DNA from: an uncultured Prevotellaceae bacterium | Lineage (GTDB): Bacteria; Bacteroidota; Bacteroidia; Bacteroidales; Bacteroidaceae | Assembly (NCBI GenBank): GCA_946626595.1 | Contig: CAMOUQ010000012.1 | Location: 1-34,931 of the forward strand | Length of the DNA: 34,931 bases | Reading direction: 5' to 3' | Shown here: in pieces, positions 25,896 through 33,220 of the stretch | Position numbering within the stretch: position 1 is the first letter of the stretch | Layout: each line of letters begins with the position of its first letter | The notes under the pieces: generated by a model | The model's database searches: none | Told to the model about the DNA's origin: nothing | What the model saw: the letters and a program-made list of their open reading frames with translations, nothing else | Position numbers and translations under genes: made by a program

Positions 25896-26600
25896 ATGAA
25901 ATCAAACACACTGCTTCCAGCCATCGTGCTGGCCATCGCAATCATTGCCGGAGGCTATTTCATCGGTTCCGGCATCGAGAATTTCAAGCGACTCGACCAC
26001 AAGGTCACCGTCAAGGGCCTGTCTGAGCGCGAGGTTCCGGCCAACAAGGTCACATGGCCTCTCCTGTACAAGGAACTGGGCAACGACCCGTCGGCCATGT
26101 ACGAGCTCATCGAACAGAAGAACCGCGTGGTGGTAAGCTTCCTGAAGTCTGCCGGCATCACCGACAGCGAAATCAGCATCAACCCTCCCACCATCAGCGA
26201 TCGCCAGGCTGACAACTACGGTAACGAAATCATGAACTACCGCTACAAGGCCACCTGCGTCATCACCGTCACCTCCACCAATGTCGACAAGGTGCGCCAG
26301 CTCATGAACCGCCAGTCGGAACTGATGAAACAGGGCATCGCCCTGGTCAGCGAGGAATACGGCGGCAACAGCGTCCGCTACGACTTCACCGGACTGACGG
26401 ACATCAAGCCTGAAATGGTGCAGGAGGCCCTGAAGAACGCCCGCGCCACTGCCGAACAGTTTGCCAAGGACGCCGACACACGCCTCGGTGGCATCATCAC
26501 GGCCTCGCAGGGCCAGTTCAGCATCGAAGACCGCGATGCCAACACGCCCTACATCAAGAAGGTGCGCGTGGTGAACACCGTGGAGTACGCCATCAAGTAG
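25896..26600 (+). CDS. SIMPL-domain (DUF541) membrane-anchored periplasmic protein
   Basis: The protein has 234 aa with one N-terminal hydrophobic segment (about 8-26), probably an anchor. The SIMPL domain covers about 35-232, with the typical start KVTVKGLSEREVPANKVTW and the segment LKNARATAEQFAKDADTRLGGI near the end. The family (for example BP26, YggE) is associated with the envelope and with oxidative stress in other bacteria, but its molecular activity is not established. No promoter of the consensus type lies between the preceding hairpins and the ATG, so it may be expressed by read-through. It is followed by a terminator. Confidence 0.88.
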   Translation: MKSNTLLPAIVLAIAIIAGGYFIGSGIENFKRLDHKVTVKGLSEREVPANKVTWPLLYKELGNDPSAMYELIEQKNRVVVSFLKSAGITDSEISINPPTISDRQADNYGNEIMNYRYKATCVITVTSTNVDKVRQLMNRQSELMKQGIALVSEEYGGNSVRYDFTGLTDIKPEMVQEALKNARATAEQFAKDADTRLGGIITASQGQFSIEDRDANTPYIKKVRVVNTVEYAIK

Positions 26601-26625
26601 TACAGACAAAGTTCACGAAAGTTTG

Positions 26626-26660
26626 CGCGAGGTTCCAATTGGAGCCCCGCGTATTTTTTT
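26626..26660 (+). terminator. Terminator of the SIMPL gene
   Basis: The stem pairs cgcgaggttcc (26626-26636) with ggagccccgcg (26641-26651), with one A/C mismatch, one G-T pair and a 4-nt loop. Seven T follow (26654-26660). Confidence 0.8.
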
Positions 26661-26673
26661 GAAAGGGAAAATC

Positions 26674-26708
26674 GCCCTTGCCCGAGCCTCGACAGCCTGG
26701 GCAAGGGC
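26674..26708. repeat. 10-bp inverted repeat after the SIMPL terminator
   Basis: gcccttgccc (26674-26683) and gggcaagggc (26699-26708) are perfect reverse complements around a 15-nt loop. It is not followed by a clear T run on the plus strand; on the minus strand CGATTTTCCC follows, but no minus gene ends here. Its role is unknown. Confidence 0.6.
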
Positions 26709-26762
26709 CTTAAAATGGGTATAGGAAAGATGCAATCTTTCGTTAAAAACAATATATCGGCT

Positions 26763-26819
26763 GCAAGTTTGCATATTTCCAAAGGTTTTTGTACATTTGC
26801 AAGGATTTTGTATATTTCC
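26763..26819 (+). repeat. Tandem 19-20 bp repeats forming the ABC gene promoter
   Basis: Two adjacent 19-nt units (26782-26800 and 26801-26819) agree at 16 of 19 positions. A third, more distant unit ends at 26780. Each ends in a GYAYATTTSC decamer (26771, 26791, 26810). The promoter elements lie within successive units. Confidence 0.6.
26768..26799 (+). promoter_or_regulatory. Bacteroides-type promoter of the ABC transporter gene
   Basis: TTTG (26768-26771) and TACATTTG (26792-26799) are 20 nt apart. Transcription should start near 26806. In the leader, cttgcctt (26826-26833) and aaggcaag (26839-26846) form an 8-bp hairpin with a 5-nt loop, ending 27 nt before the ATG at 26874. Confidence 0.8.
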
Positions 26820-26873
26820 ATAACACTTGCCTTACCAGAAGGCAAGCGAGTTATGACATAGTTACAGAGAGAG

Positions 26874-29780
26874 ATGACAGACATCGTGCTATCAGGTTTT
26901 ATCAGTCTGTTTGCCCTTTTCGGAAAAGAGAAGGCGGTAGACAAGACACGAGCACAGGAAATGCTTGTGAACTATCTGCGCCATCATTTCGGAATCCGCA
27001 ACACGGACACCTACGTGGGCCTGTACAATGACATGCGCGATGTTTATGAGCTGACCGAAGGACTTGATAACCAAGTGGCGGTGACATCCATCTGCTCCAA
27101 CCTGCAAGGCAAGATTCAACCCAAGGAGGAGGCCTTGCTCCTATTACGTCTGATGGAGTTCTGTGGCTATGAAGACGCTGAGCCCACCGGCATATTCAAG
27201 GCGATGGCCGAACTGTTCCACATCTCCGAGGAGCAGTTCCGGAACTTCTCCGACTTCGTGGGCGGCAAACCATCGCAATTCGTAATGCAATTGCAGCCCG
27301 AGGGCTTCCAGGGCAACCTGAAAACGCTGTTAGACCCTGTCTATAACCTGCTCATCTTCACCTATACAGGCTCCGACACCGTATTGCTGAACGATGTGCC
27401 CATATTGTCCGGTGCCTATCAGATATGGTTGCAAAGCAGCGTACTGAAGGGTAGCTACAGTGGCAAGCCCATTTACTATTCCACCATCATCGATGCCTAT
27501 AACAAGGCTAACGGCAAGGCTGTAGACAAGCAAAAAGAGGTGGAATTTTGCGGCCGCAACATCAACTTCCGCTTCCCCAACAGCCAAAATGGCATGCACG
27601 ACCTGAGTTTCACCCTGCACAGTGGCGAACTGCTGGCTATCATGGGCGGGTCGGGCACGGGCAAGACAACCCTGCTCTCGCTGCTGAACGGCAGCCTGAA
27701 ACCACAGGAGGGCAGCATCACCATCAACGGGCACGATATAGCTGAGCCAGAGGCAAAAGCCTTGATAGGATTCGTTCCACAGGACGACCTGCTCATTGAG
27801 GAACTGACGGTATACCAGAATCTCTGGTTCACGGCAAAACTGTGTTTCGAGGGCATGTCGGCGGAGGAAATCGACCGACGCGTCATGAAGACCCTCAAGG
27901 ACTTAGGCCTTGACGCTGTCAAAGACCTGAAGGCAGGCTCTGCCATCAACAAGTACATCTCCGGTGGACAGCGCAAGCGACTGAACATTGCCCTGGAACT
28001 CATACGCGAACCGGCCGTGCTGTTCCTCGACGAACCCACTTCCGGCCTCTCATCGGCAGACACAGACAAGGTTATCAATCTGCTGAAGGAACAGACCTTC
28101 AAGGGGAAACTGATCATAGTCAACATACATCAGCCTTCGAGCGACGTATATAAGCTCTTCGACCGGCTGTGGCTGCTCGACCGGGGCGGATATCCCGTAT
28201 TTGACGGCAATCCCATTGACGCCATCACCTACTTCAAGGATGCAGCCAACTATGCCGATGCCGAGACCAGCGCCTGCCCGACCTGCGGCAACGTGAACCC
28301 GGAGATTGTGCTGAACATAATTGACGAAAAGGCCCTCAGCAATACGGGCGAACCTACCGACGAGCGCAAGATGTCGCCGCAGGACTGGCACGAACTCTAT
28401 CTGAAGAATCGCCCCGAAATGGACGAGCCCAAGGTTAGCGCTGTGCCCCCATCGGACCAGAAAAAGCCAGGGGCACTGAAACAGTTCGCCATCTTCCTCC
28501 GCCGCAACATACGCACAAAGGCCACCAATCTACAGTATCTGTGCATCACTCTGCTGGAGGCTCCCCTTCTGGCCCTCATCTGTGGCCTGCTCACACGCTA
28601 TGCACCACCCGAAGGCTACACCGTGATGGCCAACAAGAACATGGTGAGCTACTTTTTCATGGCCGTCATCGTGGCAACGTTTATCGGCATGAGCGGCAGT
28701 GCTGAGGAAATCATCAAGGACCGCGCCCTGCTGAAGCGCGAACGCTTCCTCCATCTGTCGCATGGCAGCTACATCTGGTCGAAGATAGTCTACATGGCTA
28801 TGGTATCGCTGGTGCAGACATTCCTTTTCATCCTCGTCGGCAACACCATCATGGGCCTGCACGGCCTGTTCAGAACGTGGTGGCTCATACTCTTCGTCAC
28901 GGCCCTGCTGGCCAACCTGACGGGGCTCATCCTTTCGCAATGCCTCAGTTCCGTAGTTGCCATCTACATCAGCATACCCATGCTCCTGATACCGCAGATA
29001 CTGCTCTGCGGACTGGTAGTCAGCTTCTCCGACCTCACGCCTAAGAGCACCACAGGCAATGTCCCGGTCATCGGCGACATCATCCCCTCGCGATGGTCCT
29101 ACGAGGCACTGGCCGTCACCTCATTCTCCGACAACGCCTACGAAGCACCATTCTTCGAGACCGACAAGAAGAAGTACGAGAACCTCTACTACAACATGGG
29201 ATTCCTCTACGAACTGCAGTCGCAGCTGGAGACCATGAAACACGAGGCCGACCATCGTCAGGAAGTGAACCCCATGCATCTGGCCGTCATAAAGACCAAT
29301 CTGCCCACACTGACGAATTATTGCGACATGAAGGCCTACGAAGGCGACTATTCCTACGCTTCGCTCTGCAAATATCTGGACGAGGCGGAGCAGATACTCT
29401 CCCAGCGAGGCAACAAAATCACACTGGCGAGCGACGTCATCATGAGCAGTCTGATAAGGACGCACGGAAAAGAGAGCGTGATGAAACTGAAGCGCGACAA
29501 CTACAACAGCAAGTTGGAAGACATTGTCAGTGGAGCCGACCAGCAAAACACACTTGAGGTCATAGGCACCACCATCGTGCCCCGCCGGGGACTCATATAC
29601 CTGACTCCCCAGAGCCGCATAGGCCGGGCACCCTTCTACAGCAGTGAGAAAATCATTGGAGGCCATCATATAAAGACTCTTTGGTTCAACCTTTCCGTCC
29701 TCGTCGTCATGTGCATCATGGCCATCCTGCTCCTGCTGACAGATTTCCCTGGCAGGTTAATCAGGAACGACGGACAATAG
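26874..29780 (+). CDS. Large ABC protein with fused ATPase and ABC-2 membrane domain (ABCG-like)
   Basis: The 968-aa protein has an N-terminal domain of about 220 residues without a recognised motif; its helical first half might be TerB-like and the part before 220 FHA-like, but both are guesses. The ATPase follows: Walker A GGSGTGKTT (258-266), signature SGGQR (363-367), Walker B LFLDEP (D386, E387) and switch His419. A CPTCG pair (C468, C471) precedes the membrane part. Five membrane segments lie at about 550-720, then a roughly 190-residue soluble region and a last membrane helix near the C-terminus. The ATPase-then-membrane order is that of ABCG half-transporters, which act as dimers. The substrate is unknown. 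It has its own promoter and probably shares its transcript with the following lipoprotein gene (49 nt apart). Confidence 0.88.
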   Translation: MTDIVLSGFISLFALFGKEKAVDKTRAQEMLVNYLRHHFGIRNTDTYVGLYNDMRDVYELTEGLDNQVAVTSICSNLQGKIQPKEEALLLLRLMEFCGYEDAEPTGIFKAMAELFHISEEQFRNFSDFVGGKPSQFVMQLQPEGFQGNLKTLLDPVYNLLIFTYTGSDTVLLNDVPILSGAYQIWLQSSVLKGSYSGKPIYYSTIIDAYNKANGKAVDKQKEVEFCGRNINFRFPNSQNGMHDLSFTLHSGELLAIMGGSGTGKTTLLSLLNGSLKPQEGSITINGHDIAEPEAKALIGFVPQDDLLIEELTVYQNLWFTAKLCFEGMSAEEIDRRVMKTLKDLGLDAVKDLKAGSAINKYISGGQRKRLNIALELIREPAVLFLDEPTSGLSSADTDKVINLLKEQTFKGKLIIVNIHQPSSDVYKLFDRLWLLDRGGYPVFDGNPIDAITYFKDAANYADAETSACPTCGNVNPEIVLNIIDEKALSNTGEPTDERKMSPQDWHELYLKNRPEMDEPKVSAVPPSDQKKPGALKQFAIFLRRNIRTKATNLQYLCITLLEAPLLALICGLLTRYAPPEGYTVMANKNMVSYFFMAVIVATFIGMSGSAEEIIKDRALLKRERFLHLSHGSYIWSKIVYMAMVSLVQTFLFILVGNTIMGLHGLFRTWWLILFVTALLANLTGLILSQCLSSVVAIYISIPMLLIPQILLCGLVVSFSDLTPKSTTGNVPVIGDIIPSRWSYEALAVTSFSDNAYEAPFFETDKKKYENLYYNMGFLYELQSQLETMKHEADHRQEVNPMHLAVIKTNLPTLTNYCDMKAYEGDYSYASLCKYLDEAEQILSQRGNKITLASDVIMSSLIRTHGKESVMKLKRDNYNSKLEDIVSGADQQNTLEVIGTTIVPRRGLIYLTPQSRIGRAPFYSSEKIIGGHHIKTLWFNLSVLVVMCIMAILLLLTDFPGRLIRNDGQ

Positions 29781-29829
29781 GAAACGAGAAAAATCAGTTA
29801 ACATTATTAATAACAAAAACAAATCTAAC

Positions 29830-30633
29830 ATGAAGAAGTTATCTTTCTTAGCAATTGCTTGCGCAGCTGTCATCTTTGCGGCATGCGGTAACAAGCAGAA
29901 AGCAGAGAATGCCAGCGAGGCAGAAAGCGAAAAAAGTTTCGAACAAGAGCAGATTGAGGCCAGCATCAAGATGCACATGGACAGCATCGCTGCCGAAATC
30001 ACACGTCTGGGACAGTTCCCCTTCCTTGCAGAGGGAGAGAACGGCCTCACGCTTACCAAGGAAGAGAAGCAGGTGAAGCCCGACTATCTTTTGGATGCAA
30101 CCGCTGCCGACCAGACAGCCACTCTGGCTGAAAAGTACCGCATGCTGAGCGCACTGTCAGTAGACAAGAAGGTGGCCGCCCTCTACGAAATGCCTACGGC
30201 CGACTACGAAAAGGCTATTGCCAAACTGGCAGCCGACGTCAACGACCCCTCTTTCAAGGTACTGGACGATGCCAGCAACATATTCGAGACCTCACAGACT
30301 CTCTATGATGCCATGGAGGAGAACGGCCGCATCAACTACTTCTGGCAGTTGGCCTCTGCAGCACTCGTTGAGCAGCTGTACGTTATGAGCCAGAATACCG
30401 ACAAGTTCCTTGGCGTATTCGACGACCAGGCTGCCACCAACGTCACCTTCCGCATCATCGTCATCCTCGACGCCGTCAACCGTCTGGCTCAGTACGACCC
30501 CGAGACCCAGCCCCTGGCTGAAGCTCTTGCTCCCCTGGAAGTGCTCGATGCTACCAGTGTCGACCAGCTGAAGACTCAGTTGGTAACTGCCCAGAAGGAC
30601 ATCAACAATGCTCGCACAGTGCTTTTCAAGTAA
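29830..30633 (+). CDS. Lipoprotein of unknown function
   Basis: The 267-aa protein begins MKKLSFLAIACAAVIFAACG with the lipobox AAC (Cys19), followed by a Lys/Glu-rich linker (20-45). The rest is predicted almost entirely helical, with heptad-like spacing in the first part (EQEQIEASIKMHMDSIAAEI) and conserved-looking aromatic patches (NYFWQLASAALVEQLYVM). I do not recognise the family. It follows the ABC gene by 49 nt with no separate promoter and ends at a bidirectional terminator, so it may be a periplasmic partner of that transporter; this is inference from position only. Confidence 0.78.
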   Translation: MKKLSFLAIACAAVIFAACGNKQKAENASEAESEKSFEQEQIEASIKMHMDSIAAEITRLGQFPFLAEGENGLTLTKEEKQVKPDYLLDATAADQTATLAEKYRMLSALSVDKKVAALYEMPTADYEKAIAKLAADVNDPSFKVLDDASNIFETSQTLYDAMEENGRINYFWQLASAALVEQLYVMSQNTDKFLGVFDDQAATNVTFRIIVILDAVNRLAQYDPETQPLAEALAPLEVLDATSVDQLKTQLVTAQKDINNARTVLFK

Positions 30634-30658
30634 GCCTGAAGTCGAGACGATTAAGCAC

Positions 30659-30703
30659 AAAAAAAGCAGGACACGCCAATCAAACGGCGTGTCCTGCTTT
30701 TTT
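30659..30703. terminator. Bidirectional terminator between lipoprotein gene and ilvC
   Basis: A perfect 12-bp stem (gcaggacacgcc 30666-30677, ggcgtgtcctgc 30686-30697) with an 8-nt loop is flanked by seven A on the left and six T on the right. It can therefore serve both converging genes. Confidence 0.93.
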
Positions 30704-30732
30704 ATGCTTACAAATATAGTATGCGCAGAAGA

Positions 30733-31776
30733 TTAGTTGTTCTCGGGGCGCAACTGACGAACTACGGCAGCCGTACGCCACATCTCGCTGTCGCGCAGAG
30801 CGGCAAGTTCCTTCTCCAGGCCTACGCGATAGTCGGGCTTCGAGTTGCTGTCGATAGAAATCTGTGCCTCGTGGCCGCTCTTTACGCTGGCATACAGCTT
30901 CTCCATCACGGGCTTGATGGCATCGTGGAAGGGGCCCATCCAGTCGAGGGCACCGCGCTGTGCAGTGGTAGAGCAGTTGGCATACATCCAGTCCATACCC
31001 TTCTGGGCGAACAGGGGCATCAGGCTCTGGGTCAGTTCCTCAACGGTCTCGTTGAAGGCCTCGCTGGGCGTGTGGCCATTCTCGCGCAGCACTTCGTACT
31101 GAGCCAGCAGCAGGCCCTGGATGGCACCCATCAGGGAACCGCGCTCACCGGTCAGGTCGCTGGTAGCCTCGCGCTGGAAGGTGGTCTCGAACAGATAGCC
31201 GCTGCCGATGCCAATGCCCAGGGCCAGTGTGCGATCCAGGGCACGGCCCGTGTAGTCCTGATAAACGGCATAGCTGGAGTTCAGGCCACGGCCCTCGAGG
31301 AACATGGTGCGCAACGATGTGCCGCTACCCTTGGGAGCAACCATGATGACGTCGATATCCTTGGGAGGAACGCAACCGGTGCGGTCGTTCCAGGTGATGG
31401 CGAAGCCGTGAGAGAAGTACAGAGCCTTACCGGGGGTGAGGTACTGCTTCAGGGTGGGCCATACGCTCATGACGGCAGCGTCGGAGAGCAGACACATGAC
31501 GATGGTGCCGCGCTGGGCAGCCTCTTCGATGCTGAACAGGGTCTCTCCGGGCACCCATCCGTCGCCGATGGCCTTCTCGAAGGTTTTGCCCTGACGCTGG
31601 CCGACAATAACATTGAAACCGTTGTCGCGCAGGTTACAAGCCTGACCAGGACCCTGCACACCGTAACCGATGACGGCGATGGTCTCGTCCTTCAGCACTT
31701 CGCGTGCCTTCTCCAATGGAAACTCTTCGCGGGTCATTACTTCCTCGATGACACCGCCAAAATTCATTTTTGCCAT
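30733..31776 (-). CDS. ilvC: Ketol-acid reductoisomerase
   Basis: The enzyme converts acetolactate or acetohydroxybutyrate to the dihydroxy acids of valine, leucine and isoleucine synthesis using NADPH and Mg. The Rossmann motif GYGVQGPGQ is at 37-45. The helical C-terminal domain carries SDLTGERGSLMGAIQG (Mg-binding Asp/Glu region) and ALDWMGPFHDAI. The 347-aa length fits the Bacteroidota class I enzyme. It is the last gene of the ilv operon, 51 nt after the thioesterase gene, and ends at the bidirectional terminator. The start MAKMNFGGVIEEVM is a normal family N-terminus. Confidence 0.96.
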   Translation of the reverse strand: MAKMNFGGVIEEVMTREEFPLEKAREVLKDETIAVIGYGVQGPGQACNLRDNGFNVIVGQRQGKTFEKAIGDGWVPGETLFSIEEAAQRGTIVMCLLSDAAVMSVWPTLKQYLTPGKALYFSHGFAITWNDRTGCVPPKDIDVIMVAPKGSGTSLRTMFLEGRGLNSSYAVYQDYTGRALDRTLALGIGIGSGYLFETTFQREATSDLTGERGSLMGAIQGLLLAQYEVLRENGHTPSEAFNETVEELTQSLMPLFAQKGMDWMYANCSTTAQRGALDWMGPFHDAIKPVMEKLYASVKSGHEAQISIDSNSKPDYRVGLEKELAALRDSEMWRTAAVVRQLRPENN

Positions 31777-31782
31777 AGTAAT

Positions 31783-31832
31783 AATATTTAAATTAAAAAT
31801 TAAAAATTAGAAATTAAAAGTTAAGAATTAAA
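31783..31832. repeat. AT-only direct-repeat tract in the ilv operon
   Basis: The thioesterase-ilvC spacer consists of repeated attaaaa-like units, almost free of G and C. It reaches the last codons of the thioesterase gene. No promoter of the TTTG-N20-TAnnTTTG type was found in it. Confidence 0.6.
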
Positions 31833-32586
31833 TGAAGCGGACTTTCGCCTGGCAGACGACTTCGCCTTCGCTGGTGTCCGTCACGCCCTTTCTCACCTCA
31901 ATGTCCGTCTCGTTGGCGTCCACCTCCTGCGTGTAGAACGAGAGACTGTCGCCCAGGTAGCTCTCTGCCTTGTAGGCTATCTCGAAGCGTTGCAGGCGCT
32001 GGTCGCGGAAGCACTCTATCGGGAAGAGGTCGAGTATGTGCTCTATGTATTTTATCGAATTGATATGTCCGTTGATGTCCACGTCGCTGTAATACGTGGG
32101 TATGGTGCGCACAAGCTGCGGCTCTCGAAAGCGGAAACGGCCGTGCCCGGCTATGGGGCAATGGTTTTCCTCCTCGGAAACGACGTAGTTCAGGATATCG
32201 CCGTCGTAGAGTGTCAGCAGGTCGCTGGGGCGCCGTGTCTCCATGTCTATCATGGCCCACACGCTGCGTGCGTAGCCGTATGGAGTGCCGTCCTGGCGCA
32301 GGATGGCAAAGTTACGGTTGGTGAACAACTTCATCACGCTCTCCACCCACGTCTCTATGGTGCCCTGCTCATACTGGCGGGGCATTTCCTCCAGTTCTAT
32401 CGACAGCCGACTCAGCACCCATGTGTGGCGCGTCTCGTTCAGCGCACCGATGCCCCATCCGCGGCTTTGGCTGTGGCGTCCGGCGGCATTCAGCAGGTGG
32501 TTGCCCAGAATGCCCAGAAACATGCGCCCAGTCAGGTCGACATGGAAGGGCTCGACGTAGAAGGGATAGGAATCAATTTTTCTCAT
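31828..32586 (-). CDS. Acyl-ACP thioesterase
   Basis: The family (plant FatA/FatB and bacterial relatives) releases fatty acids from acyl carrier protein. The 252-aa protein is two tandem hot-dog folds: about 1-140 with FLGILGNHLLNAAG and WVLSRLSIELEEMPR, and about 150-252. The second carries the catalytic-type segment DVDINGHINSIKYIEH with N172, H174 and N176. It overlaps the end of ilvN by 14 nt, so the two are probably translationally coupled, and ilvC follows. Its place inside a branched-chain amino-acid operon is seen in other Bacteroidales as I recall; it may link branched fatty-acid or acyl-ACP pools to the pathway, but that is inference. Confidence 0.9.
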   Translation of the reverse strand: MRKIDSYPFYVEPFHVDLTGRMFLGILGNHLLNAAGRHSQSRGWGIGALNETRHTWVLSRLSIELEEMPRQYEQGTIETWVESVMKLFTNRNFAILRQDGTPYGYARSVWAMIDMETRRPSDLLTLYDGDILNYVVSEEENHCPIAGHGRFRFREPQLVRTIPTYYSDVDINGHINSIKYIEHILDLFPIECFRDQRLQRFEIAYKAESYLGDSLSFYTQEVDANETDIEVRKGVTDTSEGEVVCQAKVRFI

Positions 32587-33187
32587 TCAGCCTTTCCTCC
32601 AGATACTTATCCAGACGTTCCGTGGTGCTCTTGGTGACGGCTATGCGCCCCGAGCGTACAAACTGCAGGACGGCCCCCAGGCGGTTCAGTTCCTCGAACA
32701 GCTCAAGGATGTCCTTCGTCATGCCCTTCTTCTCGATGATGCAGTACGTGGGATTCACCTCCACGATGCGGGAACTGTGCATACGCACAATGCGCGACAC
32801 GTCCTCGTTGTCCAGTATCATGGGGGTGCTCACCTTGAGCAGGCAGGCCTCAAGGATGAAGAGTTCGTCGTCGGTGAAGTAATGTGCCTGCAGCACGTCT
32901 ATCTTCTTCTCTATCTGCTTCGTGAGCATCTTGGCCATCTCCTCGGTGCAATAGCAGGTTATGGTGTATTTGTGTACGCCCGGCGTACTCGAGGCGCACA
33001 CGTTCAGGCTCTCGATGTTCACCTGCCGGCGTGTGAAGACGGCAGTCACCTGGTTCAGTATGCCCGCAAAGTTCTCACTATATATGAGCATCGTGTACAG
33101 CGTTTCGCCCTCATGCTTCTGCCTGTCGCAACGGCCGCATTGGTCGCAATCGCCGCACTGCCCACCTTTCTTCAATTCGCAATCCAT
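32573..33187 (-). CDS. ilvN: Acetolactate synthase small (regulatory) subunit with Cys-rich N-terminal extension
   Basis: IlvN binds the catalytic subunit IlvB and gives feedback inhibition by valine through its ACT domain. The ACT domain starts at about residue 30 (LYTMLIYSENFAGILNQVTAVF) and is followed by RRQVNIESLNVCAS; a C-terminal ALS_ss_C domain ends the protein (204 aa). The ATG at 33187 is preferred over a GTG at 33214. No Met codon lies between 33187 and the ACT domain except inside its first strand. The first 28 residues are unusual: Cys at 3, 11, 14, 17 and 20 (GGQCGDCDQCGRCDRQ) form a CxxCxxCxxC cluster that could hold zinc or iron-sulfur. I do not know this from other IlvN proteins. 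Confidence 0.92.
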   Translation of the reverse strand: MDCELKKGGQCGDCDQCGRCDRQKHEGETLYTMLIYSENFAGILNQVTAVFTRRQVNIESLNVCASSTPGVHKYTITCYCTEEMAKMLTKQIEKKIDVLQAHYFTDDELFILEACLLKVSTPMILDNEDVSRIVRMHSSRIVEVNPTYCIIEKKGMTKDILELFEELNRLGAVLQFVRSGRIAVTKSTTERLDKYLEERLNEKN

Positions 33188-33220
33188 CGATACATTTACG
33201 ATTTTACGATTCACTATAGA

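Noticed and set aside
26674..26708. Second terminator after the SIMPL gene
   Set aside because: There is no T run on the plus strand, and a complete terminator already precedes it; kept only as an inverted repeat.
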